Source: Streptomyces sp. NWU339
Lineage (GTDB): Bacteria; Actinomycetota; Actinomycetes; Streptomycetales; Streptomycetaceae
NCBI RefSeq assembly: GCF_003143855.1
Contig: NZ_QFRK01000050.1
Coordinates: 1-55,170, forward strand
Length of the DNA stretch: 55,170 bases
Reading direction: 5' to 3'
The notes under the pieces are model-generated. The model searched no databases and was not told the origin of the DNA. It saw only the letters and a program-made list of their open reading frames with translations. Numbering within the stretch: position 1 is the first letter of the stretch; every line of letters starts with the position of its first letter. Below, in pieces: positions 28,779-36,986 of the stretch. The translations under genes and the position numbers were made by a program.

Positions 28779-29498
28779 ATGGACGGCTATGACAAGCACG
28801 CCTTCGAACCCTTCGCCGTCACCGTCGACCTCGCCGTGTTCACGATCCGCGGGGGCGCGCTGCACGTGCTGCTCGTCGAACGCGGCCAGGAGCCGTACGC
28901 CGGCCGGTGGGCGCTGCCGGGAGGCTTCGTCCGGCCGGACGAGTCCGCGGAGAGCGCCGCGCGGCGCGAGCTGGGCGAGGAGACCGGGCTGACGGACGTG
29001 TCCGGGCTGCATCTGGAGCAGCTGCGGACCTACAGCGAACCCGGTCGGGACCCGCGGATGCGCGTCGTGTCCGTGGCCTTCGCCGCGCTGCTGCCCCACG
29101 CTCCCGGGGCGCACGGCGGCAGCGACGCGGCACAGGCCCGCTGGACGCCGTACGACTCCGCGCGGAAGCTTGCCTTCGACCACGACCGGATCCTGGCCGA
29201 CGCCCGGGAACGCGTCGGCGCCAAGCTCGAGTACACCTGCCTCGCCACCGCCTTCTGCCCGCCCGAGTTCACCCTCGGGGAGCTTCAGCAGGTCTACGAG
29301 ACCGTGTGGGGCACCGTGCTCGACCGGCCCAACTTCCGGCGCAAGGTGCTCGCCACCCCGGGCTTCGTCGAGGCCGTCCCGGGCGCCGCGCGCCTCACCG
29401 GCGGCCGGGGCAAACCCGCCGCGCTGTACCGCGCGGGCACCGCCGCCACCCTCCACCCACCGCTGCTCCGGCCGACTTCGGAAGGACGCCCCGCATGA
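28779..29498 (+). CDS. NrtR-like Nudix-domain regulator / Nudix hydrolase
   Basis: The protein has 239 residues. An N-terminal Nudix domain (TVDLAVFTIRGGALHVLLVE) carries a complete box, G-x5-E-x7-REL-x-EE-x-GL, so hydrolase activity is possible. The C-terminal part (EFTLGELQQVYETVWGTVL, NFRRKVLATPGFVE) is the winged-helix domain of NrtR regulators, which sense ADP-ribose and repress NAD-metabolism genes. The ATG at 28779 is preceded by AGGGGG inside a perfect inverted repeat. Its stop overlaps the ADP-ribosylglycohydrolase start (ATGA), forming an operon consistent with ADP-ribose-responsive control. A simple MutT-like hydrolase is the alternative. Confidence 0.85.
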   Translation: MDGYDKHAFEPFAVTVDLAVFTIRGGALHVLLVERGQEPYAGRWALPGGFVRPDESAESAARRELGEETGLTDVSGLHLEQLRTYSEPGRDPRMRVVSVAFAALLPHAPGAHGGSDAAQARWTPYDSARKLAFDHDRILADARERVGAKLEYTCLATAFCPPEFTLGELQQVYETVWGTVLDRPNFRRKVLATPGFVEAVPGAARLTGGRGKPAALYRAGTAATLHPPLLRPTSEGRPA

Positions 29499-30520
29499 CC
29501 ACGACCACCGTCACCAAGCGCGCCGCGACAGGTGCGCTCACCGGACTCGCCCTGGGGGACGCGCTGGGCTTCCCGACCGAGTTCATCGGCGTACCGAAGA
29601 TCCTGGACCGGTACGGGCCCTGGCGGACGATGGAGTTGCCCACTCCTGCCCGCGTGACCGATGACACCCAGATGACGCTGGCGCTCGGCGGGGGGCTGCG
29701 GACGGCCATGGAGCGGGGCGTGCTCACCCCGAAAGGGCTGGAGCGTCCGGTGCGCGAAGAGTTCGTGGAGTGGTACCGCTCGCCCGAGAACAACCGCGCA
29801 CCGGGGCGGACCTGCCTCACGGCGTGCGGTCTGCTGCAGAGCGCTCTTCCCTGGCAGGACGCCTCCCAGGTCGGCTCCAAGGGCTGCGGCGCCGACATGC
29901 GGGTCGCGCCCATAGGCCTGGCCCCCGGGCTGAGCGACGAACAGCGCGCGGGCGCCGCCCAGTTGCAGTCGGCCCTCACCCACGGGCACCCCACCGCGCT
30001 CGCCGCCTCCGACCTCACCGCGCACGCCGTACGGTTGCTCGCCGAGGGGGCCGAACCCACCGGTCTGATAGGCCTGTTGCGTTCCTACGCCTACGAGAAC
30101 CGCACCCGCTACCACGAGTTCTGGCTCGGTGACCTGTGGACCCGCGCCCAGGACCCCACCCCCGAGCACTTCATCACCCGCGGCTGGGACGAGTGCCTGG
30201 ACATCCTGGAACGCCTCCAGCGCGCCGTGCGCACCGTCTCGCCGGAGACCGACCCGTGCCTGGCGACGGGGGAGGGCTGGATCGCGGAGGAGGCCCTGGC
30301 GACCGGCCTGCTCTGCTTCCTGCTCTTCGTCGACGAACCGCTCACCGCCCTGCGCCGCGCCGCCTGCACCGCGGGCGACTCCGACTCGATCGCCTGCCTG
30401 ACGGGCGCCTTCGCCGGTGCCCACCTGGGCGCGGACGCCTGGCCGGACGTCTGGACCGACCGCATCGAGTACCGGGACGAACTGCTGGCGCTGGGGGCGC
30501 TCTGGGACGCCCGTCCCTAA
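29495..30520 (+). CDS. ADP-ribosylglycohydrolase (ARH/DraG family)
   Basis: The protein has 341 residues. It belongs to the ARH fold: GALTGLALGDALGFPTEF at the N-terminus, DDTQMTLALGGG (Mg-binding DDT), and GDSDSIACLTGAFAGAHLG (the second metal cluster with the GA-x-GA ending). It should cleave ADP-ribose from a protein, nucleic acid or small molecule. The ATG at 29495 overlaps the NrtR-like stop, so the two are co-translated. Its TAA overlaps the stop of the convergent RlaP gene by two bases. The substrate is unknown. Confidence 0.9.
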   Translation: MTTTTVTKRAATGALTGLALGDALGFPTEFIGVPKILDRYGPWRTMELPTPARVTDDTQMTLALGGGLRTAMERGVLTPKGLERPVREEFVEWYRSPENNRAPGRTCLTACGLLQSALPWQDASQVGSKGCGADMRVAPIGLAPGLSDEQRAGAAQLQSALTHGHPTALAASDLTAHAVRLLAEGAEPTGLIGLLRSYAYENRTRYHEFWLGDLWTRAQDPTPEHFITRGWDECLDILERLQRAVRTVSPETDPCLATGEGWIAEEALATGLLCFLLFVDEPLTALRRAACTAGDSDSIACLTGAFAGAHLGADAWPDVWTDRIEYRDELLALGALWDARP

Positions 30521-31206
30521 CCCGCCCGGAGGGCCGAGGCGCGGCGGGTGCGGACGAGGAAGTCCTCCACCCGTCGGCGGTCCGGTTCCGCGGGGAGCGG
30601 GCTGTGGCGGGCGGCCTCCCCGGCCTCCCGCTCCAGGCGCGTCATCCGTGCCTGGACCTCGGACCAGGCGACCTCGCCCCGCTTCACCGCGAGCAGCGTC
30701 TCGCGCTCCTCGCCCACGTCGATCGTGAGGGTGCCCGTGCGCAGCACGTCGCGGGCGGAGGCCAGGAGACGGAGCAGATGCATGGCGTGCTTCCAGCGGG
30801 GTGCCCCGTGGGCGCGGACGTCGGCCTCCAGTTTGCGGCGTTGGCCGTGGGCGTACCTTGTGAACGTCTCGTGGACCCGGCGGGAGAGGAACGCGCCGCG
30901 CAGGGCGAGCAGCTCGCGTCCGGTGTCGTCGGCGTGCTCCACGAGCGGCGAGTGCAGGCACTCCAGGATGTTGGGGTTGGCCCGCAGGGCCAGCTCGCAG
31001 AAGCGTTCCAGCTCCCAGCTGAACTGCTCCTCGGCCGGTCCCTCGGCATGGGTCGGCGGCTTCTCGAAGCGCCAGAACAGGGGAGTGGGGGCGAGGAAGA
31101 CACCCCGGCGGTCGGTGTCGCTGCCCTCCGTGGCCAGACCGAAGGCACGCGACCCCATGACGCAGGCGTAGACGGTGTGGTCGCGGACCAGGTGCTCGGG
31201 GTGCAT
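30517..31206 (-). CDS. RlaP-type predicted nucleotidyltransferase (COG3541)
   Basis: The protein has 229 residues from the ATG at 31206. The nucleotidyltransferase signature is VMGSRAFGLATEGSDTDRRG: the GSRA and SDxDxRG motifs position metal and nucleotide. The helical remainder (ELERFCELALRANPNILECL) matches the COG3541/RlaP family, which is often coded beside RNA ligases, RtcB or ADP-ribosylglycohydrolases in proposed RNA-repair cassettes (knowledge from comparative genomics, recalled). No ligase is adjacent. It converges on the ARH gene with overlapping stop codons. The reaction and substrate are unproven. Confidence 0.85.
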   Translation of the reverse strand: MHPEHLVRDHTVYACVMGSRAFGLATEGSDTDRRGVFLAPTPLFWRFEKPPTHAEGPAEEQFSWELERFCELALRANPNILECLHSPLVEHADDTGRELLALRGAFLSRRVHETFTRYAHGQRRKLEADVRAHGAPRWKHAMHLLRLLASARDVLRTGTLTIDVGEERETLLAVKRGEVAWSEVQARMTRLEREAGEAARHSPLPAEPDRRRVEDFLVRTRRASALRAG

Positions 31207-31228
31207 GACCGGGAGCGTAGGCGGCGGC

Positions 31229-31661
31229 TCACGCCGGGCGAATCGATTTTCCCTCCACCGTGATCTGCTCCGGAGGCAGCGGACCGGTCGCCGGGCCCCG
31301 GTCCACCGAGCCGTCGGTGATCCGGAGCCGGCTGCCGTGACAGGCGCGGTTGACGGTGCCGTCCGAGACGTTCGCCAGGAGGCGGTGCTGGTGGGTGCAG
31401 ATCGCCGAGAACGCCTTGAAGTCACCCTGCTCCGGCTGCGTCACCACGACCTTCTCCTCCTTGAGGACCACCCCTCCACCTACCGGGATGCCGCCGGTCG
31501 AGGCCAGCTCCCGGCCTGCCGACGTGTCGGGCGCGGCGGTGTCCGTGGCGGAGTCCGGCGAGGAACCCTCGCCGTTCCCGATCCCGCCGCAGCCGACGGC
31601 CAGTGCCGTCGCGCCTGTCGCGAGAAGGAGCGTCGCGTCGCGGGAAGGGGTGTGTCGTCAC
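31229..31661 (-). pseudogene. Rieske [2Fe-2S] lipoprotein/Tat-type protein, frameshifted and ligand-deficient
   Basis: The frame holding the Rieske domain (VVLKEEKVVVTQPEQGDFKA, FSAICTHQ) runs upstream into a TGA with no start codon. The probable start is a GTG at 31661 (VTTHPFPRR) in another frame; one extra base in GACGCGACGC around codon 10 separates it from TLLLATGATALAVGCGG, the hydrophobic end of a Tat/lipoprotein signal. In the cluster motif the expected C-x-C-H reads RACHGS, so one Fe-S ligand cysteine is Arg; the disulfide Cys expected after CTH is also Arg (QHR), and the usual Phe after CHGSR is Leu. Several of these are single T-to-C changes. It is a dead gene by sequence. No SD is visible. 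Confidence 0.8.
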
Positions 31662-31859
31662 TGCGGGGGAGAGAACCGTGGGCGAGGCGGAGGGCCCCGG
31701 CAGTCTGCCACCGGACGCGCCGTCCGTCTCGGCGGGCGGGCACCGGACACCGGCCGCGCCCGTTCTGACTAGGCTGGACGACCGACACCCACGTCGGCGT
31801 GCCGGCGAGTGAACACGCCGGTACACCCGTACATCAGCGCACCAGCAAGGAGCATCGTC

Positions 31860-32222
31860 GTGGCGGTACGAGCGGTCCGGGGCGCCGTCCAGCTCGAGCG
31901 GGACGAGTCCGGCCACATGGAGGAGCAGGTCGGCGCCCTGCTCACCGCTGTTCTGCAGCGCAACGGTCTGGCCGCGGACGACCTGATCAGCATCTGGTTC
32001 ACGGCCACGCCCGACCTGCACTCCGATTTCCCGGCAGCTGCCGCCCGCAAGCTCGGCATCGTCGACGTCCCCCTGATCTGCGCCCAGGAACTGGACATCG
32101 AGGGCGCCATGCCCCGCGTCGTCCGCATCCTCGCGCACGTCGAGTCCGACCTGCCGCGTGCCGACATCGCCCATGTGTACCTCGGTGCCGCGGCGGCCCT
32201 GCGCAAGGACATCGCACAGTGA
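31860..32222 (+). CDS. aroH: Chorismate mutase, AroH type
   Basis: The protein has 120 residues, the usual monofunctional AroH length. It converts chorismate to prephenate. The GTG at 31860 has AAGGAG seven bases upstream. The active site is recognisable: the N-terminal Arg in VRAVRGAVQLERDE, and PLICAQELDIEGAMPRVVRI holding the Cys, Glu and Arg that bind the transition state. The stop overlaps the start of tyrA (GTGA), so prephenate is made and used by one coupled unit. Confidence 0.95.
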   Translation: MAVRAVRGAVQLERDESGHMEEQVGALLTAVLQRNGLAADDLISIWFTATPDLHSDFPAAAARKLGIVDVPLICAQELDIEGAMPRVVRILAHVESDLPRADIAHVYLGAAAALRKDIAQ

Positions 32223-33304
32223 GGACCGCACTCGTCATCGGCACCGGGCTGATCGGCACGTCCGCCGCCCTCGCCCTGTCCCGGCGGGGCGTCGTCGTCC
32301 ACCTCGTCGACCACGACCCGGAGCAGGCCCGTACGGCCGCCGCACTCGGCGCCGGCACCGACCGGGAGCCGGAGGGGCCGGTGGACCTGGCGATCGTCGC
32401 CGCCCCGCCCGCCCGTGTGGCCGAAGCCCTCGCCGAGGCCATGAGCCGTGGTGCGGCGCGCGGTTACATCGACGTCGCCAGCGTGAAGGGCGGTCCGCGC
32501 CGCGAGCTCGAGCAGCGGGGGCTCGACCTGTCGGCGTACCTCGGTACCCACCCCATGTCCGGCCGGGAGAAGTCCGGCCCGCTGGCCGCCGGCGCGGATC
32601 TCTTCGAGGGCCGCCCGTGGGTGCTCACCCCCACCCGGGACACCGACACCGAGGTGCTGAACCTCGCCCTCGAGCTGGTCTCGCACTGCAGGGCCGTGCC
32701 GGTCGTCATGGACGCCGACGCCCACGACCGTGCCGTGGCCCTCGTCTCCCACATGCCGCACCTGGTGTCCAGCATGGTCGCCGCCCGCCTGGAGCACGCC
32801 GAGGAGACCGCCGTACGGCTGTGCGGGCAGGGCATCCGGGACGTGACCCGGATCGCCGCCTCGGACCCCCGGATGTGGATCGACATCCTCTCCGCGAATC
32901 CCGGACCGGTCGCCGACCTGCTCACCGACGTCGCCGCCGACCTGGAGGAGACGGTGCGGGCCCTGCGCGCGCTGGAGTCCTCCGACGAGGACAAGCGCCG
33001 CGAGGGCGGCACCGGCATCGAGGGCGTGCTGCGCCGAGGCAACGCCGGCCAGATCCGGGTCCCCGGCAAGCACGGCTCCGCGCCGCGCGTCTACGAGGTC
33101 GTGGCGGTGCTCATCGACGACCAGCCGGGCCAGCTGGCCCGCATCTTCGCCGACGCGGGACGGGCGGGCGTCAACATCGAGGACGTGCGCATCGAGCACG
33201 CGACCGGACAGCAGGCCGGTCTGGTGCAGCTCATGGTGGAACCCAACGCGGCCCCGGTACTCACCGCGGCCCTCCGGGAGCGGGGCTGGGCGATCCGCCA
33301 GTAG
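32219..33304 (+). CDS. tyrA: Prephenate dehydrogenase
   Basis: The protein has 361 residues. It oxidatively decarboxylates prephenate towards tyrosine. The GTG at 32219 overlaps the aroH stop. The dinucleotide motif is VIGTGLIGTSAALALS; THPMSGREKSGP contains the catalytic-site HPMSG motif. The C-terminal ~70 residues (VYEVVAVLIDDQPGQLARIF, VNIEDVRIEH) form an ACT domain, consistent with feedback control by tyrosine (family knowledge). Length fits the actinobacterial form. Confidence 0.94.
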   Translation: MRTALVIGTGLIGTSAALALSRRGVVVHLVDHDPEQARTAAALGAGTDREPEGPVDLAIVAAPPARVAEALAEAMSRGAARGYIDVASVKGGPRRELEQRGLDLSAYLGTHPMSGREKSGPLAAGADLFEGRPWVLTPTRDTDTEVLNLALELVSHCRAVPVVMDADAHDRAVALVSHMPHLVSSMVAARLEHAEETAVRLCGQGIRDVTRIAASDPRMWIDILSANPGPVADLLTDVAADLEETVRALRALESSDEDKRREGGTGIEGVLRRGNAGQIRVPGKHGSAPRVYEVVAVLIDDQPGQLARIFADAGRAGVNIEDVRIEHATGQQAGLVQLMVEPNAAPVLTAALRERGWAIRQ

Positions 33305-33477
33305 CACCCGCCGGGCGGCGGGCGGGCGGTGTGTCCTTGGACAGCGCCCGTGCCGGCTCCGGGGCCCCGCGCGCAGCCGGGAGCGGGTAGGGCCGATCGA
33401 GGGACATACACCCAGTAACCTTGTCCAGGGCAGTCGCGCCCCGCTCCCCGCCAGCCAGGTCCAGGAAGGTCCCCACT

Positions 33478-34158
33478 GTGGAAAGCGCCACGCCAGTGAT
33501 TGTCGCCATCGACGGTCCGTCCGGCACGGGCAAGTCGAGCACGTCGAAGGCCGTGGCGGCACAGCTCGGCCTGAGCTACCTGGACACCGGCGCCCAGTAC
33601 CGGGCGATCACGTGGTGGATGGTCGCCAACGGCATCGACATCGCCGACCCCTCCGCGATCGCCGCCGTGGCCGGCAAGCCCGAGATCGTCTCCGGCACCG
33701 ACCCGGCGGGACCGACCATAACGGTCGACGGTGTCGACGTGGCCGGTCCGATCCGCGAGCAGGACGTCACCTCCAAGGTCAGCGCCGTCAGCGCGGTCCC
33801 CGAGGTGCGTTCCCGGATCACCGAGCTGCAGCGCACGATCGCCGGTTCCGCCGTCACCGGCATCGTCGTCGAGGGCCGCGACATCGGGACCACCGTGCTG
33901 CCCGACGCCGACCTGAAGATCTTCCTCACCGCCTCCCCGGAGGCGCGCGCCGCCCGCCGCAGCGGTGAGCTGAAGGGCGCCGACCTGCACACCACCCGCG
34001 AGGCCCTGATCAAGCGGGACGCGGCCGACTCCAGCCGCAAGACCTCCCCGCTGGCCAAGGCGGACGACGCGGTCGAGGTGGACACCACCGGCCTGACGCT
34101 GAAGCAGGTCATCGAGTGTGTCGTCACCCTCGTCGAGGAGAAGCGAGCCGGACGGTGA
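33478..34158 (+). CDS. cmk: Cytidylate kinase
   Basis: The protein has 226 residues. It phosphorylates CMP and dCMP. The GTG at 33478 follows AGGAAGG with nine-base spacing. The P-loop is IDGPSGTGKSS; VEGRDIGTTVLPDADLKIFL is the conserved RDIGT region and RDAADSSRKTSPLAKADDA the lid. Its stop overlaps the start of plsC (GTGA). The cmk-plsC-der order is a common actinobacterial cluster. Confidence 0.96.
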   Translation: MESATPVIVAIDGPSGTGKSSTSKAVAAQLGLSYLDTGAQYRAITWWMVANGIDIADPSAIAAVAGKPEIVSGTDPAGPTITVDGVDVAGPIREQDVTSKVSAVSAVPEVRSRITELQRTIAGSAVTGIVVEGRDIGTTVLPDADLKIFLTASPEARAARRSGELKGADLHTTREALIKRDAADSSRKTSPLAKADDAVEVDTTGLTLKQVIECVVTLVEEKRAGR

Positions 34159-34802
34159 CCGAACTTCCGTCGGCGCGGGGTGCCGAGGTCGGGCGGCGGA
34201 TCGGCGTCGGCCTGATGTACGGGCTGTGGAAGCCGCGCGTGCTGGGCGCCTGGCGGGTACCCGCGGCCGGTCCGGTGGTGCTCGCCGTGAACCACTCCCA
34301 CAACATCGACGGACCGATGGTCATGGGCGTGGCGCCCCGGCCGACGCACTTCCTGATCAAGAAGGAGGCGTTCGTCGGACCGCTCGACCCGTTCCTGACC
34401 GGCATCGGCCAGGTGAAGGTGGACCGGGACACCACCGACCGCACGGCGGTCTCCCAGGCGCTCGGCGTCCTGCGGGAGGGCGGCGTCCTCGGTATCTTCC
34501 CCGAGGGCACCCGGGGCGAGGGCGACTTCGCCTCGCTGCGCGCGGGGCTCGCGTACTTCGCCGTACGCGGCGGCGCGCCGATCGTGCCCGTCGCCGTGCT
34601 GGGAAGTTCCAGGCGGGGCGGGCGGTTGATAAAGGGGCTGCCCCCGCTGCGCTCCCGTGTCGACGTCGTCTTCGGCGACCCGTTCGACGCGGGCGACGGT
34701 GACGGCCGCCGCACCCGCAAGGCGTTGGACGCGGCGACCGAGCGGATCCAGAAGCAGCTCACCGCGCACCTGGAAAACGCCAGACGCCTCACCGGGCGCT
34801 AG
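34155..34802 (+). CDS. 1-acylglycerol-3-phosphate O-acyltransferase (PlsC family)
   Basis: The protein has 215 residues. It should acylate lysophosphatidic acid or a related lysolipid at the membrane. The catalytic H-x4-D motif is NHSHNID, and FPEGTRGEGDFASL is the substrate-binding motif III. The GTG at 34155 overlaps cmk. The exact acceptor is unknown; relatives fused or linked to cmk-der are annotated simply as lysophospholipid acyltransferases. Confidence 0.92.
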   Translation: MTELPSARGAEVGRRIGVGLMYGLWKPRVLGAWRVPAAGPVVLAVNHSHNIDGPMVMGVAPRPTHFLIKKEAFVGPLDPFLTGIGQVKVDRDTTDRTAVSQALGVLREGGVLGIFPEGTRGEGDFASLRAGLAYFAVRGGAPIVPVAVLGSSRRGGRLIKGLPPLRSRVDVVFGDPFDAGDGDGRRTRKALDAATERIQKQLTAHLENARRLTGR

Positions 34803-34874
34803 GCGACACTGAGTAGTGGATCACCCGGAACCGGGCATTCCACCGACCACGATGGACAACGAGGTACGGACTTC

Positions 34875-36353
34875 ATGAACGACCACATCCAGCCCGACGG
34901 CTCGGCCGAGCACGAGCACGATCACGGGGCGCTCGGTGACGCCGAGTTCGCGGAGTTCATGGAGCTCGCCGCGGAGGAAGGCTTCGACCTCGAGGACGTC
35001 GAGGGCGCCATCGAGGCCGCCGGACACGGTCCGCTGCCCGTGCTCGCCGTCGTCGGACGCCCCAATGTCGGCAAGTCGACCCTGGTGAACCGCATCATCG
35101 GCCGCCGCGAGGCCGTCGTCGAGGACAAGCCCGGCGTCACCCGGGACCGCGTCACCTACGAGGCCGAGTGGGCCGGCCGCCGCTTCAAGGTCGTCGACAC
35201 CGGCGGCTGGGAACAGGACGTGCTCGGCATCGACGCCTCCGTGGCGGCGCAGGCCGAGTACGCGATCGAGGCGGCCGACGCCGTGGTGTTCGTGGTGGAC
35301 GCCAAGGTCGGCGCGACCGACACCGACGAGGCCGTCGTCCGGCTGCTGCGCAAGGCGGGCAAGCCGGTCGTCCTGTGCGCCAACAAGGTGGACGGCCCGA
35401 GCGGCGAGGCCGACGCCTCCTATCTGTGGTCCCTGGGCCTGGGCGAGCCGCACCCCGTCTCGGCCCTGCACGGCCGCGGCACCGGCGACATGCTGGACCA
35501 GGTCCTGGAGGCGCTGCCCCAGGCACCCGCGCAGACCTTCGGCACGGTGGTCGGCGGCCCCCGCCGGGTCGCTCTGATCGGCCGCCCGAACGTCGGCAAG
35601 TCCTCGCTGCTGAACAAGGTCGCCGGTGAGGAGCGCGTCGTCGTCAACGAGATCGCCGGCACCACCCGTGACCCGGTCGACGAGCTGATCCAGCTGGGTG
35701 GAAAGACCTGGAAGTTCGTCGACACCGCGGGCATCCGCAAGCGCGTCCACCTCCAGCAGGGCGCCGACTACTACGCCTCGCTGCGCACCGCCGCCGCCGT
35801 GGAGAAGGCCGAGGTGGCCGTCGTCCTCCTCGACGCAGCCGACTCCATCTCGGTGCAGGACCAGCGCATCGTCACCATGGCCGTCGAGGCGGGGCGGGCG
35901 CTCGTCCTGGCCTTCAACAAGTGGGACACCCTCGACGAGGAGCGCCGCTACTACCTGGAGCGGGAGATCGAGACCGAGCTCGGCCAGGTGACGTGGGCGC
36001 CGCGGGTGAACGTGTCGGCCCGCACCGGACGCCACATGGAGAAGCTGGTCCCGGCGATCGAGACGGCCCTGGCGGGCTGGGAGACCCGCGTCCCGACGGG
36101 CAAGCTGAACGCCTTCCTCGGCGAGCTGGTCGCCTCCCACCCGCACCCCGTGCGGGGCGGCAAGCAGCCGCGCATCCTGTTCGGCACGCAGGCCGGCACC
36201 AAGCCGCCGCGGTTCGTCCTGTTCGCCTCCGGCTTCATCGAGGCGGGCTACCGGCGGTTCATCGAGCGCCGGCTGCGCGAGGAGTTCGGCTTCGAGGGCA
36301 CGCCGATCCACATCTCGGTGCGGGTGCGCGAAAAGCGCGGCAAGAAGAAGTGA
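34875..36353 (+). CDS. der: Ribosome biogenesis GTPase Der (EngA)
   Basis: The protein has 492 residues. Der has two GTPase domains and a KH-like C-terminus and is needed for 50S assembly. Both P-loops are present (VVGRPNVGKSTLVN; LIGRPNVGKSSLLN), with G3 DTGGWEQ and DTAGIRK and G4 NKVDG and NKWD. The first ~50 residues are an acidic actinobacterial extension (HEHDHGALGDAEFAEFMELA). The ATG at 34875 follows GAGG. It ends in a basic tail and is followed by an 18-bp hairpin terminator. Confidence 0.97.
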   Translation: MNDHIQPDGSAEHEHDHGALGDAEFAEFMELAAEEGFDLEDVEGAIEAAGHGPLPVLAVVGRPNVGKSTLVNRIIGRREAVVEDKPGVTRDRVTYEAEWAGRRFKVVDTGGWEQDVLGIDASVAAQAEYAIEAADAVVFVVDAKVGATDTDEAVVRLLRKAGKPVVLCANKVDGPSGEADASYLWSLGLGEPHPVSALHGRGTGDMLDQVLEALPQAPAQTFGTVVGGPRRVALIGRPNVGKSSLLNKVAGEERVVVNEIAGTTRDPVDELIQLGGKTWKFVDTAGIRKRVHLQQGADYYASLRTAAAVEKAEVAVVLLDAADSISVQDQRIVTMAVEAGRALVLAFNKWDTLDEERRYYLEREIETELGQVTWAPRVNVSARTGRHMEKLVPAIETALAGWETRVPTGKLNAFLGELVASHPHPVRGGKQPRILFGTQAGTKPPRFVLFASGFIEAGYRRFIERRLREEFGFEGTPIHISVRVREKRGKKK

Positions 36354-36368
36354 CCCGACGGCACACAG

Positions 36369-36408
36369 GGTGAAGGGGGCGGCCCCGGTCGGGGCCGCCC
36401 CCTTCACC
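36369..36408. terminator. Bidirectional terminator between der and a convergent gene
   Basis: A perfect 18-bp stem (36369-36386 with 36391-36408) closes on GGTC. It lacks a T run but is very stable and lies between convergent genes. Confidence 0.8.
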
Positions 36409-36439
36409 GTGCCTCGCCGGCGGGCTCGGTGGCCCTCGG

Positions 36440-36877
36440 TCAGGGCTCCCGGCGCGGGGCCGGGGGCAGTGCCGCCGGCACGTGGTGCATTCCGATGGCG
36501 TGCCGACCGACCGCTGTGACCTGCTGCCACTGCGGCTGCTGCCCGGCGGTCTGACGGGCGCTGCTCGCCCCCGCGCTGTAGTCGTTGTACGACCCGCCGC
36601 CGAGGGAACCCCCGAAGGTCCCCGAACCGTGGCCGACGGACGAGTCCGCACCGGCGGACGGGCTCGTTCTGTGCGGGATGCTTCCGAAGGCGGTGAAGCC
36701 CAGTTTCTCCTCGCCGCTGCGGTCGCCCGGCAGTGAGCGGAAGGACTTCACGTACTCGGCGTAGAGCGCGTCGTAGATCGGCGTGGCCGAAGGGCCGCTC
36801 GTGGAGTCCTGAGTCGACCGCACCGGGGCGGGGGCCAGCGGGACGGTCTGGCGGCGGGGAGCGTCGTATGCGTGCAC
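36440..36877 (-). CDS. Conserved hypothetical Streptomyces protein
   Basis: The protein has 145 residues from the GTG at 36877, which has GGAG five bases upstream. The N-terminus (HAYDAPRRQTVPLAPAPVRS) is followed by a helix TPIYDALYAEYVKSFRSLPG, the only ordered-looking segment. The rest is Gly/Ser/His-rich low complexity. No signal peptide or membrane segment is seen. I know it only as a conserved hypothetical beside der in Streptomyces. It converges on der. Confidence 0.7.
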   Translation of the reverse strand: MHAYDAPRRQTVPLAPAPVRSTQDSTSGPSATPIYDALYAEYVKSFRSLPGDRSGEEKLGFTAFGSIPHRTSPSAGADSSVGHGSGTFGGSLGGGSYNDYSAGASSARQTAGQQPQWQQVTAVGRHAIGMHHVPAALPPAPRREP

Positions 36878-36986
36878 ATATCTCCAAACGACCCCGCCCG
36901 GCAAGGGATGCGGCCCCATGGGGTTTTCGCCGGTCACCGGCCGGTCGGCGTCCTCCGACGGCCGACCGGCCGACCCCCTTCGCCGC

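Noticed and set aside
31801..31859. Upstream ATG-type start for aroH at 31809
   Set aside because: The GTG at 31860 has AAGGAG at proper distance and matches AroH length; the extension is not conserved in the family as I know it.
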